A stretch of DNA of 64,000 nt from NCBI RefSeq assembly GCF_028898845.1, contig NZ_CP118574.1, positions 3,844,001-3,908,000 of the forward strand, given 5' to 3'. Under the pieces are notes generated by a model. That model was given only the letters and a program-made list of their open reading frames with translations. It was not told where the DNA came from and did no database searches. The first letter of the stretch is position 1. Every line of letters begins with the position of its first letter. This DNA is from Streptomyces sp. WZ-12. GTDB taxonomy: Bacteria; Actinomycetota; Actinomycetes; Streptomycetales; Streptomycetaceae. Shown one piece after another: positions 1-8,542 of the stretch. The translations under genes and the position numbers were made by a program.

Positions 1-456
1 GTCCCCGCCGTCCCTACGGGCGGTGGTGGTGATCCGGTGGGAGTTGGAGCCGGCGTCCGGCTCGGTGATGCCGAAGGCCATCTTGCGGCTGCCGTCGGCC
101 AGCCCCGGCAGCCAGGTGCGCTTCTGCTCCTCGGTGCCGAAGCGGGCGATGACCGTGCCGCAGATCGCCGGCGAGACCACCAGCATCAGCAGCGGGCAAC
201 CGGCCGCCCCCAACTCCTCCAGCACCAGGGAGAGTTCGGTTATTCCGGCGCCCCCGCCGCCGTACTCCTCCGGGAGGTTGACGCCGAGGTAGCCGGCCTT
301 GGCGGCCTCCCGCCACAGCTCGTCGGTGTGCCCGCCGTCGGCGACGACGGCCGCGAAGTACTCCCGGCCGTAGCGCTTGCCGAGCGCGGCGACGGCGGCG
401 CGCAGGGCGCGGTGTTCCTCGGACTCGATCACGGGGTTGCTCAGGGCGTTGCTCAT
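1..456 (-). CDS. Acyl-CoA dehydrogenase, N-terminal part (gene runs off the left edge)
   Basis: The visible 152 residues are the N-terminal helical domain and the start of the beta domain of an FAD-dependent acyl-CoA dehydrogenase, which introduces the alpha,beta double bond into an acyl-CoA. Diagnostic segments are FGTEEQKRTWLPGLADG and GITEPDAGSN; the second is the family signature near the flavin and substrate site. The ATG at 456 follows a good ribosome site (AGGAG, about 5 bases before). It lies 73 bases downstream of the carboxylase alpha subunit on the same strand, so it is probably the last gene seen of the acyl-CoA catabolic operon. The catalytic Glu and C-terminal domain are outside the window. 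The substrate cannot be told from this part. Confidence 0.93.
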   Translation of the reverse strand, partial: MSNALSNPVIESEEHRALRAAVAALGKRYGREYFAAVVADGGHTDELWREAAKAGYLGVNLPEEYGGGGAGITELSLVLEELGAAGCPLLMLVVSPAICGTVIARFGTEEQKRTWLPGLADGSRKMAFGITEPDAGSNSHRITTTARRDGGD

Positions 457-529
457 GACGGCTCCTGGGGCGGTGAGTGAGTGCCTACGGGTAACGGGGC
501 CGCGACACGGCCCCGTTGGGCGCGCCGGA

Positions 530-2446
530 TCAATCGGTGACGACGGCGAGCAGCGTGCCCACCTCGACCTGTTGGCCCGTGCGGACGGGAAGGGCGGTCA
601 GCGTGCCGGCCACCGGTGCGGTGATCTTGTGCTCCATCTTCATGGCCTCCAGCCACAGCAGCACCTGGCCGGCCGTGACCCGGTCGCCCTCGGCCAGCCC
701 GTCCGCGATCCGGACGACCGTGCCGGGCATCGGGGCCAGCAGCGAACCGGGCTCCCTACGGGCGGCGGGGTCCGGGAACCGGGGCAGTGCGGTCAACGCC
801 CGGGCGCCGGACGCCGCATCGACGTACACCCGGTCGCCGTACCGGGCGACCGCGAACGCCCGCCGCACCCCGTCGACCTCCAGCACCACCTCGTCCGCGG
901 CCAGGCCGAGCAGTCGGACGCCGGGGAAGCCCTCGGCGTCCAGCCCGTCCCGCCCGAGGCGGTAGCGGACCTCGTGGACGGCCTCCCCGTGGGCGTAGCG
1001 CTTGGTCTGCGGGCCGGCGGGGACGTTGCGGAAGCCGCCGAAGCGGGAGCGGCCGTGTGCGTCGGCGAGCGCGGCGGCCAGCGCGCAGAGCGCGTCGCCG
1101 GCGGTCTCCGGGGCGGTCAGGGCGCCGAGGTTGCGGTCGTAGAACCCGGTGTCCAGTCCGCCGGCGCCGGCGAATTCGGGGTGCCGCAGCGAGCGGACGA
1201 GGAGGTCGCGGTTGGTGACCGGGCCGTGGATCTCGGCCCGGTCCAGGGCGCCGGCCAGCTTGCGGATCGCCTCGGCGCGGGTCGGCGCCCAGGCGATGAC
1301 CTTGGCCAGCATCGGGTCGTAGTGGACGGTGACCTGATCGCCGTCCCGTATGCCGGAGTCCAGCCGGACGCCGTCCGGTACCTCGATCCGGTGCACGGTG
1401 CCCGTCTGCGGCTGCCAGCCGGCCGCCGGGTCCTCCGCGTAGAGCCGGGCCTCGACGGCGTGGCCGCGCGGCTCGGGCAGCGCGGCCGGCAGCGGTCGGC
1501 CCTCGGCGACGGCCAGTTGGAGGGCCACCAGGTCGAGCCGGTAGATCTCCTCGGTGACCGGGTGCTCCACCTGGAGCCGGGTGTTCATCTCCAGGAAGTA
1601 CGCCCGGCCGTCGCCGGACACCAGGAACTCGACGGTGCCCGCGCCCCGGTAGTCGATGGCCCGCGCGGCCTGCGCGGCGGCCCGGTGCAGGGCGTCCCGG
1701 AGCCCGTCGGGCAACCCGGGTGCCGGGGCCTCCTCGATGACCTTCTGGTGCCGGCGCTGGAGCGAGCAGTCCCGGGTGCCCAGCGTCCAGACCGTGCCGT
1801 GCGCATCGGCGAGCACCTGCACCTCGACGTGGCGCCCGCCCTCCACATACGGCTCGACGAAGACCTCGCCGTCCCCGAACGCGGCCGCCGCCTCCGCCCG
1901 CGCCGACGCCAACTCGCCGTCCAGGGCTTCGAGTTCGCGCACCATGCGCATGCCCCGTCCACCGCCACCGGCCGCCGCCTTCACCAGCAGCGGCAGGTCC
2001 CCCGCGCCGGCCGCGGCCGGATCGACCGGCGCCAGCAGCGGCACCCCCGCCGCCGCCATCAGCTCCTTCGCGCGCGTCTTGGACGCCATCGCCGCGATCG
2101 CGGCCGGCGGCGGCCCGATCCACACCAGCCCCGCGTCCGCCACCGCCGCGGCGAACTCCCGGCTCTCGGAGAGGAAGCCGTACCCCGGGTGGACCGCGTC
2201 CGCCCCGGCCGCCAGCGCCGCCTTGACGATCAACTCGCCGCGCAGATAGGTCTCCCCGGCCGCCTCGCCCGGCAGCCGGACCGCGACGTCCGCCTCCCGC
2301 ACGTGCGCGGCCGCGGCGTCCGCGTCGGAGTACACCGCGACGGTGGCGATGCCCCGTTCACGGCAGGTGCGGAAGATCCGCCGGGCGATCTCCCCGCGGT
2401 TGGCGACGAGCACCGAACGGATCTCACCGGAATCAGTCGTTGTCAC
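530..2446 (-). CDS. Acyl-CoA carboxylase alpha subunit (biotin carboxylase plus biotin carrier domain)
   Basis: A 638-residue protein that carboxylates its own biotin using ATP and bicarbonate. The N-terminal biotin carboxylase fold starts SVLVANRGEIARRI; the ATP-grasp region carries KAAAGGGGRGMR, and the active-site region holds FLEMNTRLQVEHPVTE. The C-terminal carrier domain has the biotinylation motif EAMKMEH with the modified lysine near residue 603. This length and order match 3-methylcrotonyl-, geranyl- and propionyl-type alpha subunits. The GTG start at 2446 follows TGAGG, only 7 bases after the beta-subunit stop, so the two are co-translated. Given the AtuA-like neighbour, a branched or isoprenoid acyl-CoA is the likelier substrate. 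That substrate assignment is inference. Confidence 0.93.
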   Translation of the reverse strand: MTTTDSGEIRSVLVANRGEIARRIFRTCRERGIATVAVYSDADAAAAHVREADVAVRLPGEAAGETYLRGELIVKAALAAGADAVHPGYGFLSESREFAAAVADAGLVWIGPPPAAIAAMASKTRAKELMAAAGVPLLAPVDPAAAGAGDLPLLVKAAAGGGGRGMRMVRELEALDGELASARAEAAAAFGDGEVFVEPYVEGGRHVEVQVLADAHGTVWTLGTRDCSLQRRHQKVIEEAPAPGLPDGLRDALHRAAAQAARAIDYRGAGTVEFLVSGDGRAYFLEMNTRLQVEHPVTEEIYRLDLVALQLAVAEGRPLPAALPEPRGHAVEARLYAEDPAAGWQPQTGTVHRIEVPDGVRLDSGIRDGDQVTVHYDPMLAKVIAWAPTRAEAIRKLAGALDRAEIHGPVTNRDLLVRSLRHPEFAGAGGLDTGFYDRNLGALTAPETAGDALCALAAALADAHGRSRFGGFRNVPAGPQTKRYAHGEAVHEVRYRLGRDGLDAEGFPGVRLLGLAADEVVLEVDGVRRAFAVARYGDRVYVDAASGARALTALPRFPDPAARREPGSLLAPMPGTVVRIADGLAEGDRVTAGQVLLWLEAMKMEHKITAPVAGTLTALPVRTGQQVEVGTLLAVVTD

Positions 2447-2453
2447 GGGAACC

Positions 2454-4052
2454 TCACATCCGGAAGACGCCGAAGCCGCCCCGCGCGCCCTCGACCGGCG
2501 CGGTGTGGACGGCGGACAGGCACAGGCCGAGGACGGTGCGGGTGTCGCGCGGGTCGATGACGCCGTCGTCGTACAGCCGCCCGGACAGGAACATCGGCAG
2601 CGACTCGGACTCGATCTGCTGCTCCACCATGGCGCGCAGCCCCGCGTCCGCCTCCTCGTCGTAGGGCTGCCCCTTCGCCGCGGCCGAGGCGCGCGTCACG
2701 ATGGAGAGCACCCCGGCGAGCTGCTGCGGCCCCATCACCGCGGACTTGGCGCTCGGCCAGGCGAACAGGAACCGCGGGTCATAGGCCCGCCCGCACATCC
2801 CGTAGTGCCCGGCCCCGTACGAGGCGCCCAGCAGGACGGACAGGTGCGGCACCCGCGAGTTCGACACCGCGTTGATCATCATCGCGCCGTGCTTGATGAT
2901 GCCGCCCTGCTCGTACTCCTTGCCGACCATGTAGCCGGTGGTGTTGTGCAGGAAGACCAGCGGGATGTCCCGCTGGTTGGCCAACTGGATGAACTGCGCC
3001 GCCTTTTGGGACTCCTCGCTGAACAGCACCCCCTGCGCGTTCGCCAGGATGCCCACCGGATAGCCGTGCAGCCGTGCCCACCCGGTCACCAGGCTCGCCC
3101 CGTACAGCGGTTTGAACTCGTCGAAGTCCGACCCGTCGACGATCCGCGCGATCACCTCCCGCGGGTCGAACGGCGCCTTGAGGTCGCCGGGCACGATCCC
3201 CAGCAGCTCCTCCTCGTCGTACCTCGGCGGCTCGGCGGGCCCCGGATCGGCGTGCGCCTTGCGCCAGTTGAGCCGCGCCACCACCCGCCGGGCCTGCCGC
3301 AGTGCGTCGGGCTCGTCGAGGGCGAAGTAGTCCGCCAGCCCCGACGTCCGGGCGTGCATCTCGGCCCCGCCCAGCGACTCGTCGTCGCTCTCCTCGCCGG
3401 TCGCCATCTTCACCAGCGGCGGCCCGCCGAGGAAGACCTTGGCCCGCTCCTTCACCATGATCACGTGGTCCGACATCCCGGGCACGTACGCGCCCCCGGC
3501 CGTCGAGTTCCCGAAGACCACCGCCACCGTCGGAATCCCGGCCGCGGACAGCCGCGTCAGGTCCTTGAAGAGCGCCCCGCCCGGGATGAAGATCTCCTTC
3601 TGGCTCGGCAGGTCGGCCCCGCCGGACTCCACCAGGCTGACCACCGGCAGCCGGTTGGCGAACGCGATCTCATTCGCCCGCAGCGCCTTCTTCAGCGTCC
3701 ACGGATTGCTCGCCCCGCCGCGCACCGTCGGATCATTCGCCGTGATCAGGCACTCCACGCCCTCGATCACCCCGACCCCGGTGACCAGCGACGCGCCCAC
3801 CGCGTAGTCGCTGCCCCACCCCGCGAGCGGCGACAGCTCCAGGAACGGCGTGTCCGGATCGACCACCAACTCGATCCGTTCCCTGGCCAGCAACTTGCCC
3901 CGTTTGCGGTGCCGTTCGACGTACTTCTCCCCGCCGCCCGCCAACGCCCTGGCATGCTCCCCCGCCACCTCCCCCAGCTTCTCCCGCATCGCCGCCCGCC
4001 GCTCGCGGTACTCGGCGCCGGCGGTATCGAGCGCACTCCTCAGCACCGTCAC
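2454..4052 (-). CDS. Acyl-CoA carboxylase beta subunit (carboxyltransferase)
   Basis: A 532-residue carboxyltransferase that moves CO2 from carboxybiotin to an acyl-CoA; it should pair with the alpha subunit 7 bases downstream. The crotonase-like fold has two oxyanion Gly patches, recognisable at ESGGADLPSQ and NSTAGGAYVPGMSD in the N-half, and NTTGYMVGKEYEQGGIIKHG in the C-half. This last stretch resembles methylcrotonyl/geranyl-CoA carboxylases more than propionyl-CoA carboxylases. The start is set by GTG at 4052, which overlaps the stop of the upstream gene as GTGA and has GGAGGTG 5-6 bases before it. A longer reading from 4094 would have no such signal and would overlap the upstream gene. 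Confidence 0.92.
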   Translation of the reverse strand: MTVLRSALDTAGAEYRERRAAMREKLGEVAGEHARALAGGGEKYVERHRKRGKLLARERIELVVDPDTPFLELSPLAGWGSDYAVGASLVTGVGVIEGVECLITANDPTVRGGASNPWTLKKALRANEIAFANRLPVVSLVESGGADLPSQKEIFIPGGALFKDLTRLSAAGIPTVAVVFGNSTAGGAYVPGMSDHVIMVKERAKVFLGGPPLVKMATGEESDDESLGGAEMHARTSGLADYFALDEPDALRQARRVVARLNWRKAHADPGPAEPPRYDEEELLGIVPGDLKAPFDPREVIARIVDGSDFDEFKPLYGASLVTGWARLHGYPVGILANAQGVLFSEESQKAAQFIQLANQRDIPLVFLHNTTGYMVGKEYEQGGIIKHGAMMINAVSNSRVPHLSVLLGASYGAGHYGMCGRAYDPRFLFAWPSAKSAVMGPQQLAGVLSIVTRASAAAKGQPYDEEADAGLRAMVEQQIESESLPMFLSGRLYDDGVIDPRDTRTVLGLCLSAVHTAPVEGARGGFGVFRM

Positions 4053-5752
4053 AGCAGCACCTCCGGTATCTCCACATGGCGGGAGCGCAGCCACTCCCCC
4101 AGCGCCTTGGCCTGCGGGTCGAACCGCGCCTGCGCGGCGACCCCCTCCCCCAACAGCCCCTCGACGGTGAAGTTCACCGCCCGCAGATTCGGCAGCACCG
4201 TGCGCCGCACCTCCAACTCGGCGACCTCCGGCAGCAGTTGTCGCACCCGCTCGACCGTCAGCTCATGCGCCAGCCACCGCCACGCGTCCTCCGTCCGGAC
4301 CCACACCCCGACGTTCGCCGCCCCGCCCTTGTCCCCACTACGGGCCCCGGCGACGATCCCCAGGGGAACCCGCCGGGTCGGCCCGTCCGGCAACGGCACC
4401 GGAAGCTCCGCCGCCACCACCTCCAACTCACCGACAACGGGCGGCACATGCGGCACCTCCACCCGCTCCCCGTCGTCCCTCACGGCCACCTGCCGCACGC
4501 CCTCCGCCGCCACGTACGCCGCCTCGAACACCCCGTAAGGGGCGCCCTTCCCCGGCGGCGCCGTCACGTGGAAACCGGGATAACTGGCCAACGCCAGCTC
4601 GATCGCCGCCCCGCTCACCGCCCGCCCCACGGCCTCCGGGTCCGGATCCCGCACCACCAGCCGCAGCAGCGCACTGGCCTCCTCCTGCACCCCCGCGTCC
4701 GCGCGACCGGTCCGCGCCAGCGACCAACGCACCTCCCGCGGACGGCGCTTCACACGCCCCAACGCGTCCTCCACCTGCCCCCGCACCAGCGCCGCCTTGG
4801 CGTCGATGTCGAGCCCGGTGAGCACGAACACCACCTCGTTGCGCCAGCCGCCCATCCGGGTCAGCCCGACCTTCAGCGTGGCCGGCGGCGCCTCCCCCCG
4901 CACCCCGTCGATCCGCACCCGGTCCGGCCCGACCTCCGCCAGCCGCACGGTGTCCAGCCGCGCCGTCACATCCGGCCCCAGGTAGCGCGCACCCCCCGTC
5001 TCGTACAGCAACTGGGCGGTGACCGTCCCCACGCTCACCGCGCCCCCGCTCCCCGGGTGCTTGGTGATGACAGCGCTGCCATCGGCATGAATCTCCGCCA
5101 CCGGAAACCCAGGCCGCCGCACGTCCCCCAACTCCCGGAAGAACGCGTAGTTCCCACCCGTCGCCTGCGTCCCGCACTCCACCACGTGCCCCGCGACCAC
5201 CGCGCCCGCCAGCCGGTCGTAGTCGTCCGCCGCCCACCCGAAGTGCGCCGCGGCCGGCCCACTGACCAGCGCCGCATCCGTCACCCGCCCGGTCACCACG
5301 ACGTCCGCGCCCGCCCGCAGACACTCCGCGATGCCAGCACCCCCCAGATACGCGTTGGCGGTGAGGACCCCCTCCCCCCACCCCCGCCCCACCAGGTCAT
5401 CACCCTCGACATGCGCCACCCGCACCGGAACCCCGACCCGCTCCCCCAACTCCCGCAGAGCGCGGGCGAGTCCGGCCGGATTCAGTCCCCCCGCATTGGT
5501 GACGATCCGCACGCCGCGCTCGACGGCGAGCCCCAGCCCCTCCTCCATCTGCCGCAGGAACGTCTTGGCGTACCCCCACCGCGGATCCTTCAGCCGGTCC
5601 CGCCCCAGGATCAACATCGTCAACTCGGCCAGGTAGTCGCCGGTCAGGACGTCCAGCGCCCCACCCGTCAACATCTCCCGCACGGCCTCGAACCGATCCC
5701 CGTAGAAACCGGACGCGTTCCCGATCCGCAGCGGCTCCCGCACGCCCGTCAC
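4049..5752 (-). CDS. AtuA-family (DUF1446) acyclic terpene utilisation protein
   Basis: A 567-residue protein of the AtuA/DUF1446 family. In Pseudomonas the family is encoded with the acyclic terpene (citronellol/geraniol) degradation genes; its biochemical role is not settled. The N-terminal start REPLRIGNASGFYGDR is typical, followed by TNAGGLNPAGLA and GADVVVTGRVTDAAL. The C-terminal part (about residues 445-560, from PLGIVAGARSGDKGGAANVG) is the small second domain found in actinobacterial members. The GTG start at 5752 overlaps the stop of the TIGR03084 gene as GTGA, and its own stop overlaps the carboxyltransferase start. This tight coupling with a biotin-dependent carboxylase supports a shared branched acyl-CoA pathway. 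Confidence 0.87.
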   Translation of the reverse strand: MTGVREPLRIGNASGFYGDRFEAVREMLTGGALDVLTGDYLAELTMLILGRDRLKDPRWGYAKTFLRQMEEGLGLAVERGVRIVTNAGGLNPAGLARALRELGERVGVPVRVAHVEGDDLVGRGWGEGVLTANAYLGGAGIAECLRAGADVVVTGRVTDAALVSGPAAAHFGWAADDYDRLAGAVVAGHVVECGTQATGGNYAFFRELGDVRRPGFPVAEIHADGSAVITKHPGSGGAVSVGTVTAQLLYETGGARYLGPDVTARLDTVRLAEVGPDRVRIDGVRGEAPPATLKVGLTRMGGWRNEVVFVLTGLDIDAKAALVRGQVEDALGRVKRRPREVRWSLARTGRADAGVQEEASALLRLVVRDPDPEAVGRAVSGAAIELALASYPGFHVTAPPGKGAPYGVFEAAYVAAEGVRQVAVRDDGERVEVPHVPPVVGELEVVAAELPVPLPDGPTRRVPLGIVAGARSGDKGGAANVGVWVRTEDAWRWLAHELTVERVRQLLPEVAELEVRRTVLPNLRAVNFTVEGLLGEGVAAQARFDPQAKALGEWLRSRHVEIPEVLL

Positions 5753-6552
5753 CGCCGCGCCTCGCCCGGCGCCCGCCCGGCCCCCGCCGGTCCGGCGAAG
5801 GACTGCGCGATCCCGAGCCACCGCTCGGCGTCCGCCCCCACCGCCACCAGCGCCACATCGTCCCGATGCACCCGCTGCGTCACCAGCAGACAGAAGTCCA
5901 ACGCCGCCCCGCTCACCCGCTGACCGGCGTCCTCCGGCCCGAACGCCCACTGCTCCCCACCCGGACCGACCAACTCCACCCGGAACTCCCCCTCCGGCGG
6001 CGTCAGTCCACGCACCGCATACGCGTAGTCCCTGGCCCTGACACCGATCCGCGCCACATGCCGCAACCGGGCCGTCGGCACCCGTCGCACCCCCAGCGCA
6101 TCCGCCACGTCCTGCCCGTGCGCCCAGGTCTCCATCAGCCGCCCGGTGGCCATCGACGCCACGCTCATCGGCGGCCCGTACCACGGGAGTTTCTCGCCCA
6201 CCGGCCGCCCCGCCAGCACCGTGAGCAACTCGGCCCGACTGGCCCGCCACCGCCCCAACAACTCCGCCGCCGGCAGCCGCGCCCCGCGCTCGGCCCCCTC
6301 GTCCACGAACGTCTCCGGCGCCGCCAACGCCGCCGCCACCTCCCGCCGGAACCCCTCGGGGTCCACCGCGGACTGCACCGCCCGCTCGTCCGTCCACAAC
6401 AGGTGCGCAACCTGATGCGCGATGCTCCACCCGACGGCCGGCGTGGCCCGCCGCCACTCCCCCTCCGGCAACCCCGCCACCAGCCCGTCCACTTCCTCAC
6501 CCTCGGCCCGAAGATCCTCAAGGACCTCCCGAACCTCCCGCGGATCGGCCAT
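5749..6552 (-). CDS. TIGR03084-family metal-binding protein (DinB/maleylpyruvate isomerase-like)
   Basis: 267 residues. The N-terminal half is a four-helix DinB-like bundle with histidines spaced for a metal site (WSIAHQVAHLLWTDE and, later, METWAHGQDVADALG), as in mycothiol-dependent maleylpyruvate isomerases. The C-terminal half is the small wHTH-3-like domain. The exact reaction is unknown; a thiol-dependent or metal-dependent isomerase/transferase is possible. The ATG at 6552 has GAGGAGA about 7 bases upstream. It is the first gene of the operon leading into the AtuA protein, both carboxylase subunits and the acyl-CoA dehydrogenase, so it probably serves the same acyl-CoA route. Confidence 0.88.
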   Translation of the reverse strand: MADPREVREVLEDLRAEGEEVDGLVAGLPEGEWRRATPAVGWSIAHQVAHLLWTDERAVQSAVDPEGFRREVAAALAAPETFVDEGAERGARLPAAELLGRWRASRAELLTVLAGRPVGEKLPWYGPPMSVASMATGRLMETWAHGQDVADALGVRRVPTARLRHVARIGVRARDYAYAVRGLTPPEGEFRVELVGPGGEQWAFGPEDAGQRVSGAALDFCLLVTQRVHRDDVALVAVGADAERWLGIAQSFAGPAGAGRAPGEARR

Positions 6553-6730
6553 CGCCCGGTCTCCTCATCCACGCCGAAAGCCCATCTCCCCTACGGGCAG
6601 GGCACGTTGAACGCTGCGGTGATGCGGCCCCGAGAGTGCCAGCGCAACGAGAAACAATCAAGCACGCCTGCATGATTTTCTGCCATGCCGCACCAAGGAA
6701 CGTCTCGGCGCGCCGACCCCGCGCCCCGAA

Positions 6731-6934
6731 CTACCTCCGGACAGGCACGACTTCGGCCGCATAACGCACGAACGCCACCCAGGCGACGGGGCCGAGGGTC
6801 AGGTGGGGACCGGTTGCGTCTTTGGAGTCACGTATGTGGACGCACGAGGCAGCCGGACCGGTGGCAACCTCGACGCATTCGCCACCCTCGGAACCGCTGT
6901 AGCTCGACTTACGCCACGTCAGGTCGATGTTCAT
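6731..6934 (-). CDS. DUF397 small protein, copy 2
   Basis: A 67-residue DUF397 protein with the family pattern W-x-KSSYSGSEGGECVEVA, then VHIRDSKDATGPHLT and a closing W-x-x-F. DUF397 proteins are short partners encoded next to XRE/DUF5753 regulators in streptomycetes, as at the whiJ and abaA loci, where they affect development and antibiotic production. The ATG at 6934 has GAGGTAGGA directly before it; reading further upstream would add 26 residues without family similarity. It lies 83 bases downstream of a near-identical DUF397 gene and is clearly a tandem duplicate. The first conserved Trp is followed by Arg here and Cys in the sister copy. Confidence 0.88.
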   Translation of the reverse strand: MNIDLTWRKSSYSGSEGGECVEVATGPAASCVHIRDSKDATGPHLTLGPVAWVAFVRYAAEVVPVRR

Positions 6935-7017
6935 TCCTACCTCGCCAACTGCTCGACGATTTGGGTGGATTGCTTGATGGGCAACGCCAGTGCGCGGATC
7001 AACCGCATCCACGCGCC

Positions 7018-7212
7018 CTAGGAGTTGAACCCAGCGGCGTCGCGGACGAAAGCAGCCCAGGCGACGCGGCTGACGGTGAGGTGGTGGCCGGTTGCGTCTT
7101 TGGAGTCACGTATGTGGACGCGCGAGGCAGCCGGGCCGGTGGCAACCTCGATGCATTCGCCGCCGGCGGAGCCGCTGTAGCTCGACTTGCACCACGTCAG
7201 TTCGTTGTTCAT
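7018..7212 (-). CDS. DUF397 small protein, copy 1
   Basis: A 64-residue DUF397 protein: KSSYSGSAGGECIEVATG, then VHIRDSKDATGHHLT and AWAAFVRDAAG. It starts 3 bases after the end of the upstream DUF5753 regulator gene, so it is co-transcribed and probably coupled. The second DUF397 gene further downstream is a close duplicate; most of the middle of the protein is identical. In the WhiJ model the DUF397 protein modulates the helix-turn-helix partner. That is known for other loci and only inferred here. Confidence 0.9.
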   Translation of the reverse strand: MNNELTWCKSSYSGSAGGECIEVATGPAASRVHIRDSKDATGHHLTVSRVAWAAFVRDAAGFNS

Positions 7213-7215
7213 TTC

Positions 7216-8031
7216 CTACCCCACCAACTTCTCGATGAATTGCATGGATTCCCTGGTGGACAGGGCCTGCGTACGGATCATGGCATAGCGTTCCACGAGT
7301 TCGGAGGCCTTCTTCCGGTCGGACACGAGCTGACTCCTTGCATGGCCCTCGACGTAACCCAGCGTGCGCGAATCGGGCATCTCCAGCAAGACCAACGCGC
7401 CGTCGATACACGGATGTTCCTCGGTGTCCGTAGGCATAACCTGAAGGGATACATTGCGCAGTTGTAGCTGCTCCAAGATCCTTGCCATCTGCTCTCGGTG
7501 GATCTTCCGACCGCCGATCGGACGCTCCAGCGCACACTGCTCGACGACGAAGTGCACCGGCGGCCGGCCCCCGCGGGTGAGTAGCCCCTGCCTTTCGAGC
7601 CTGCCTGCAACCAGTCGCTCCACCTGGTCGTCGGCATGAACAGGGACATGTGATTCGATCACCGCACGCGCATAGTCCTCCGTCTGCAATAGCCCCGGCA
7701 CGACCAGCGTCTCGTACGAGCATCGACGCTCACACGACCGCTCCAACTTCGCCAAGTCCCGGAAGAACGGCGGGTACTGTGCCTCCTCCAGCAGTGGAAT
7801 CGCGGCCCGGAGCACTCCCCTCGCGCCCAGCACCTCGTCCGCGCGCTCGACCGTCTCCGCCTCCGGGATGCGCTGGGCCAACTCGTACGCCTTGATGGTG
7901 TGGGACGCGTAGCCAAGTCGGCGCCCCAACTCCTCGCGACTCAGCGAGTTCATTTCGCGGAAGAGCTTCAACTGAGTCCCGAACACCCGCAGCGCCGTCG
8001 ACACCCGCTCCCCACCATCGCCTGCATTCAT
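7216..8031 (-). CDS. XRE-family regulator with DUF5753 domain
   Basis: A 271-residue DNA-binding protein. An N-terminal helix-turn-helix (about residues 15-70: LKLFREMNSLSREELGRRLG then ASHTIKAYELAQRIPE) is followed by a DUF5753 ligand/partner domain with the hallmarks VVPGLLQTEDYARAVI and ARILEQLQLRNVSLQVMP. The ATG at 8031 has AAGGAGG 5 bases upstream; the longer in-frame reading lacks family similarity. It forms an operon with two DUF397 genes and is divergent from two small genes at 8118 and 8351. This layout is that of WhiJ/AbaA-type developmental switches. Autoregulation and control of the divergent pair from the 86-base gap are likely but not shown. Confidence 0.92.
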   Translation of the reverse strand: MNAGDGGERVSTALRVFGTQLKLFREMNSLSREELGRRLGYASHTIKAYELAQRIPEAETVERADEVLGARGVLRAAIPLLEEAQYPPFFRDLAKLERSCERRCSYETLVVPGLLQTEDYARAVIESHVPVHADDQVERLVAGRLERQGLLTRGGRPPVHFVVEQCALERPIGGRKIHREQMARILEQLQLRNVSLQVMPTDTEEHPCIDGALVLLEMPDSRTLGYVEGHARSQLVSDRKKASELVERYAMIRTQALSTRESMQFIEKLVG

Positions 8032-8117
8032 CACGCCTCCTTGGGCACAGCGACAGACACGCTCCGTACGCGCGTCATTACTTTTCAGGCTATGCAGACC
8101 CGTCGACGCTGGGAGGC

Positions 8118-8354
8118 ATGAATCAGCAGAACCCCTCATCCGGGGACAGTGCTTTGGCCCAAGGACAGCAGGCCGCGCAGGAGTTGGCGTCGGCATTAGC
8201 AACAGCCGGGTTCGTCTTTCCGTCGCTCCGCGGCGGTTATCCCGTCATGGAACGGGGGCGGGTCGAACTGGGCGGAATTTCCGCTTCCGAGGTGTTCCGG
8301 CTGGCCGCCTGGATTCGTGAGCGTACGGAAATGCGCCGCGGGCGGCCCCGGTGA
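8118..8354 (+). CDS. Small conserved-type protein with a TTA codon, divergent from the DUF5753 regulator
   Basis: 78 residues with no recognised domain. A central hydrophobic stretch (ELASALATAGF) is followed by PSLRGGYPVMERGRVELG and a helical end EVFRLAAWIRER. Small proteins of this type are common beside DUF397/DUF5753 loci. The ATG at 8118 has GGGAGG 4 bases before it. Codon 27 (8196-8198) is TTA, rare in Streptomyces, so translation should need the bldA tRNA and be delayed in growth. Its stop overlaps the next start as GTGA. Function unknown; a partner or target of the divergent regulator is plausible. Confidence 0.72.
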   Translation: MNQQNPSSGDSALAQGQQAAQELASALATAGFVFPSLRGGYPVMERGRVELGGISASEVFRLAAWIRERTEMRRGRPR

Positions 8355-8542
8355 AGATCAGCCCGCGTCGGATGACGCTCTCCGTCTACCGGGTATCGAC
8401 GACCGGCAAGCGCACCCCGCTCCGTACCGTCGTCGTCCGGGCCGACGACCCAGCACAGCTCGTCGACGACATGCCGGGCCGCTTCCCACCCTGCGCGTGT
8501 CCGGCGTGCAGGCCCACCGGCGGAAAGTCGGCAACGGCGTAG
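8351..8542 (+). CDS. Small hypothetical protein coupled to the TTA-codon gene
   Basis: 63 residues: KISPRRMTLSVYRVSTTGKR, a short beta-rich stretch (TPLRTVVVRADDP) and a C-terminal CACPACRP segment that could bind a metal. The GTG start at 8351 overlaps the stop of the preceding gene (GTGA), so its translation should depend on the upstream TTA codon being read. No family recognised. The stop codon touches the left arm of a 23-base inverted repeat that may end transcription. Confidence 0.62.
   Translation: MKISPRRMTLSVYRVSTTGKRTPLRTVVVRADDPAQLVDDMPGRFPPCACPACRPTGGKSATA

Noticed and set aside
377..4538. Long plus-strand open frames of over 700 codons opposite the carboxylase operon
   Set aside because: They are antisense to well-recognised genes, rich in Arg/Gly/Pro/His as expected from high-GC antisense frames, and match no family.
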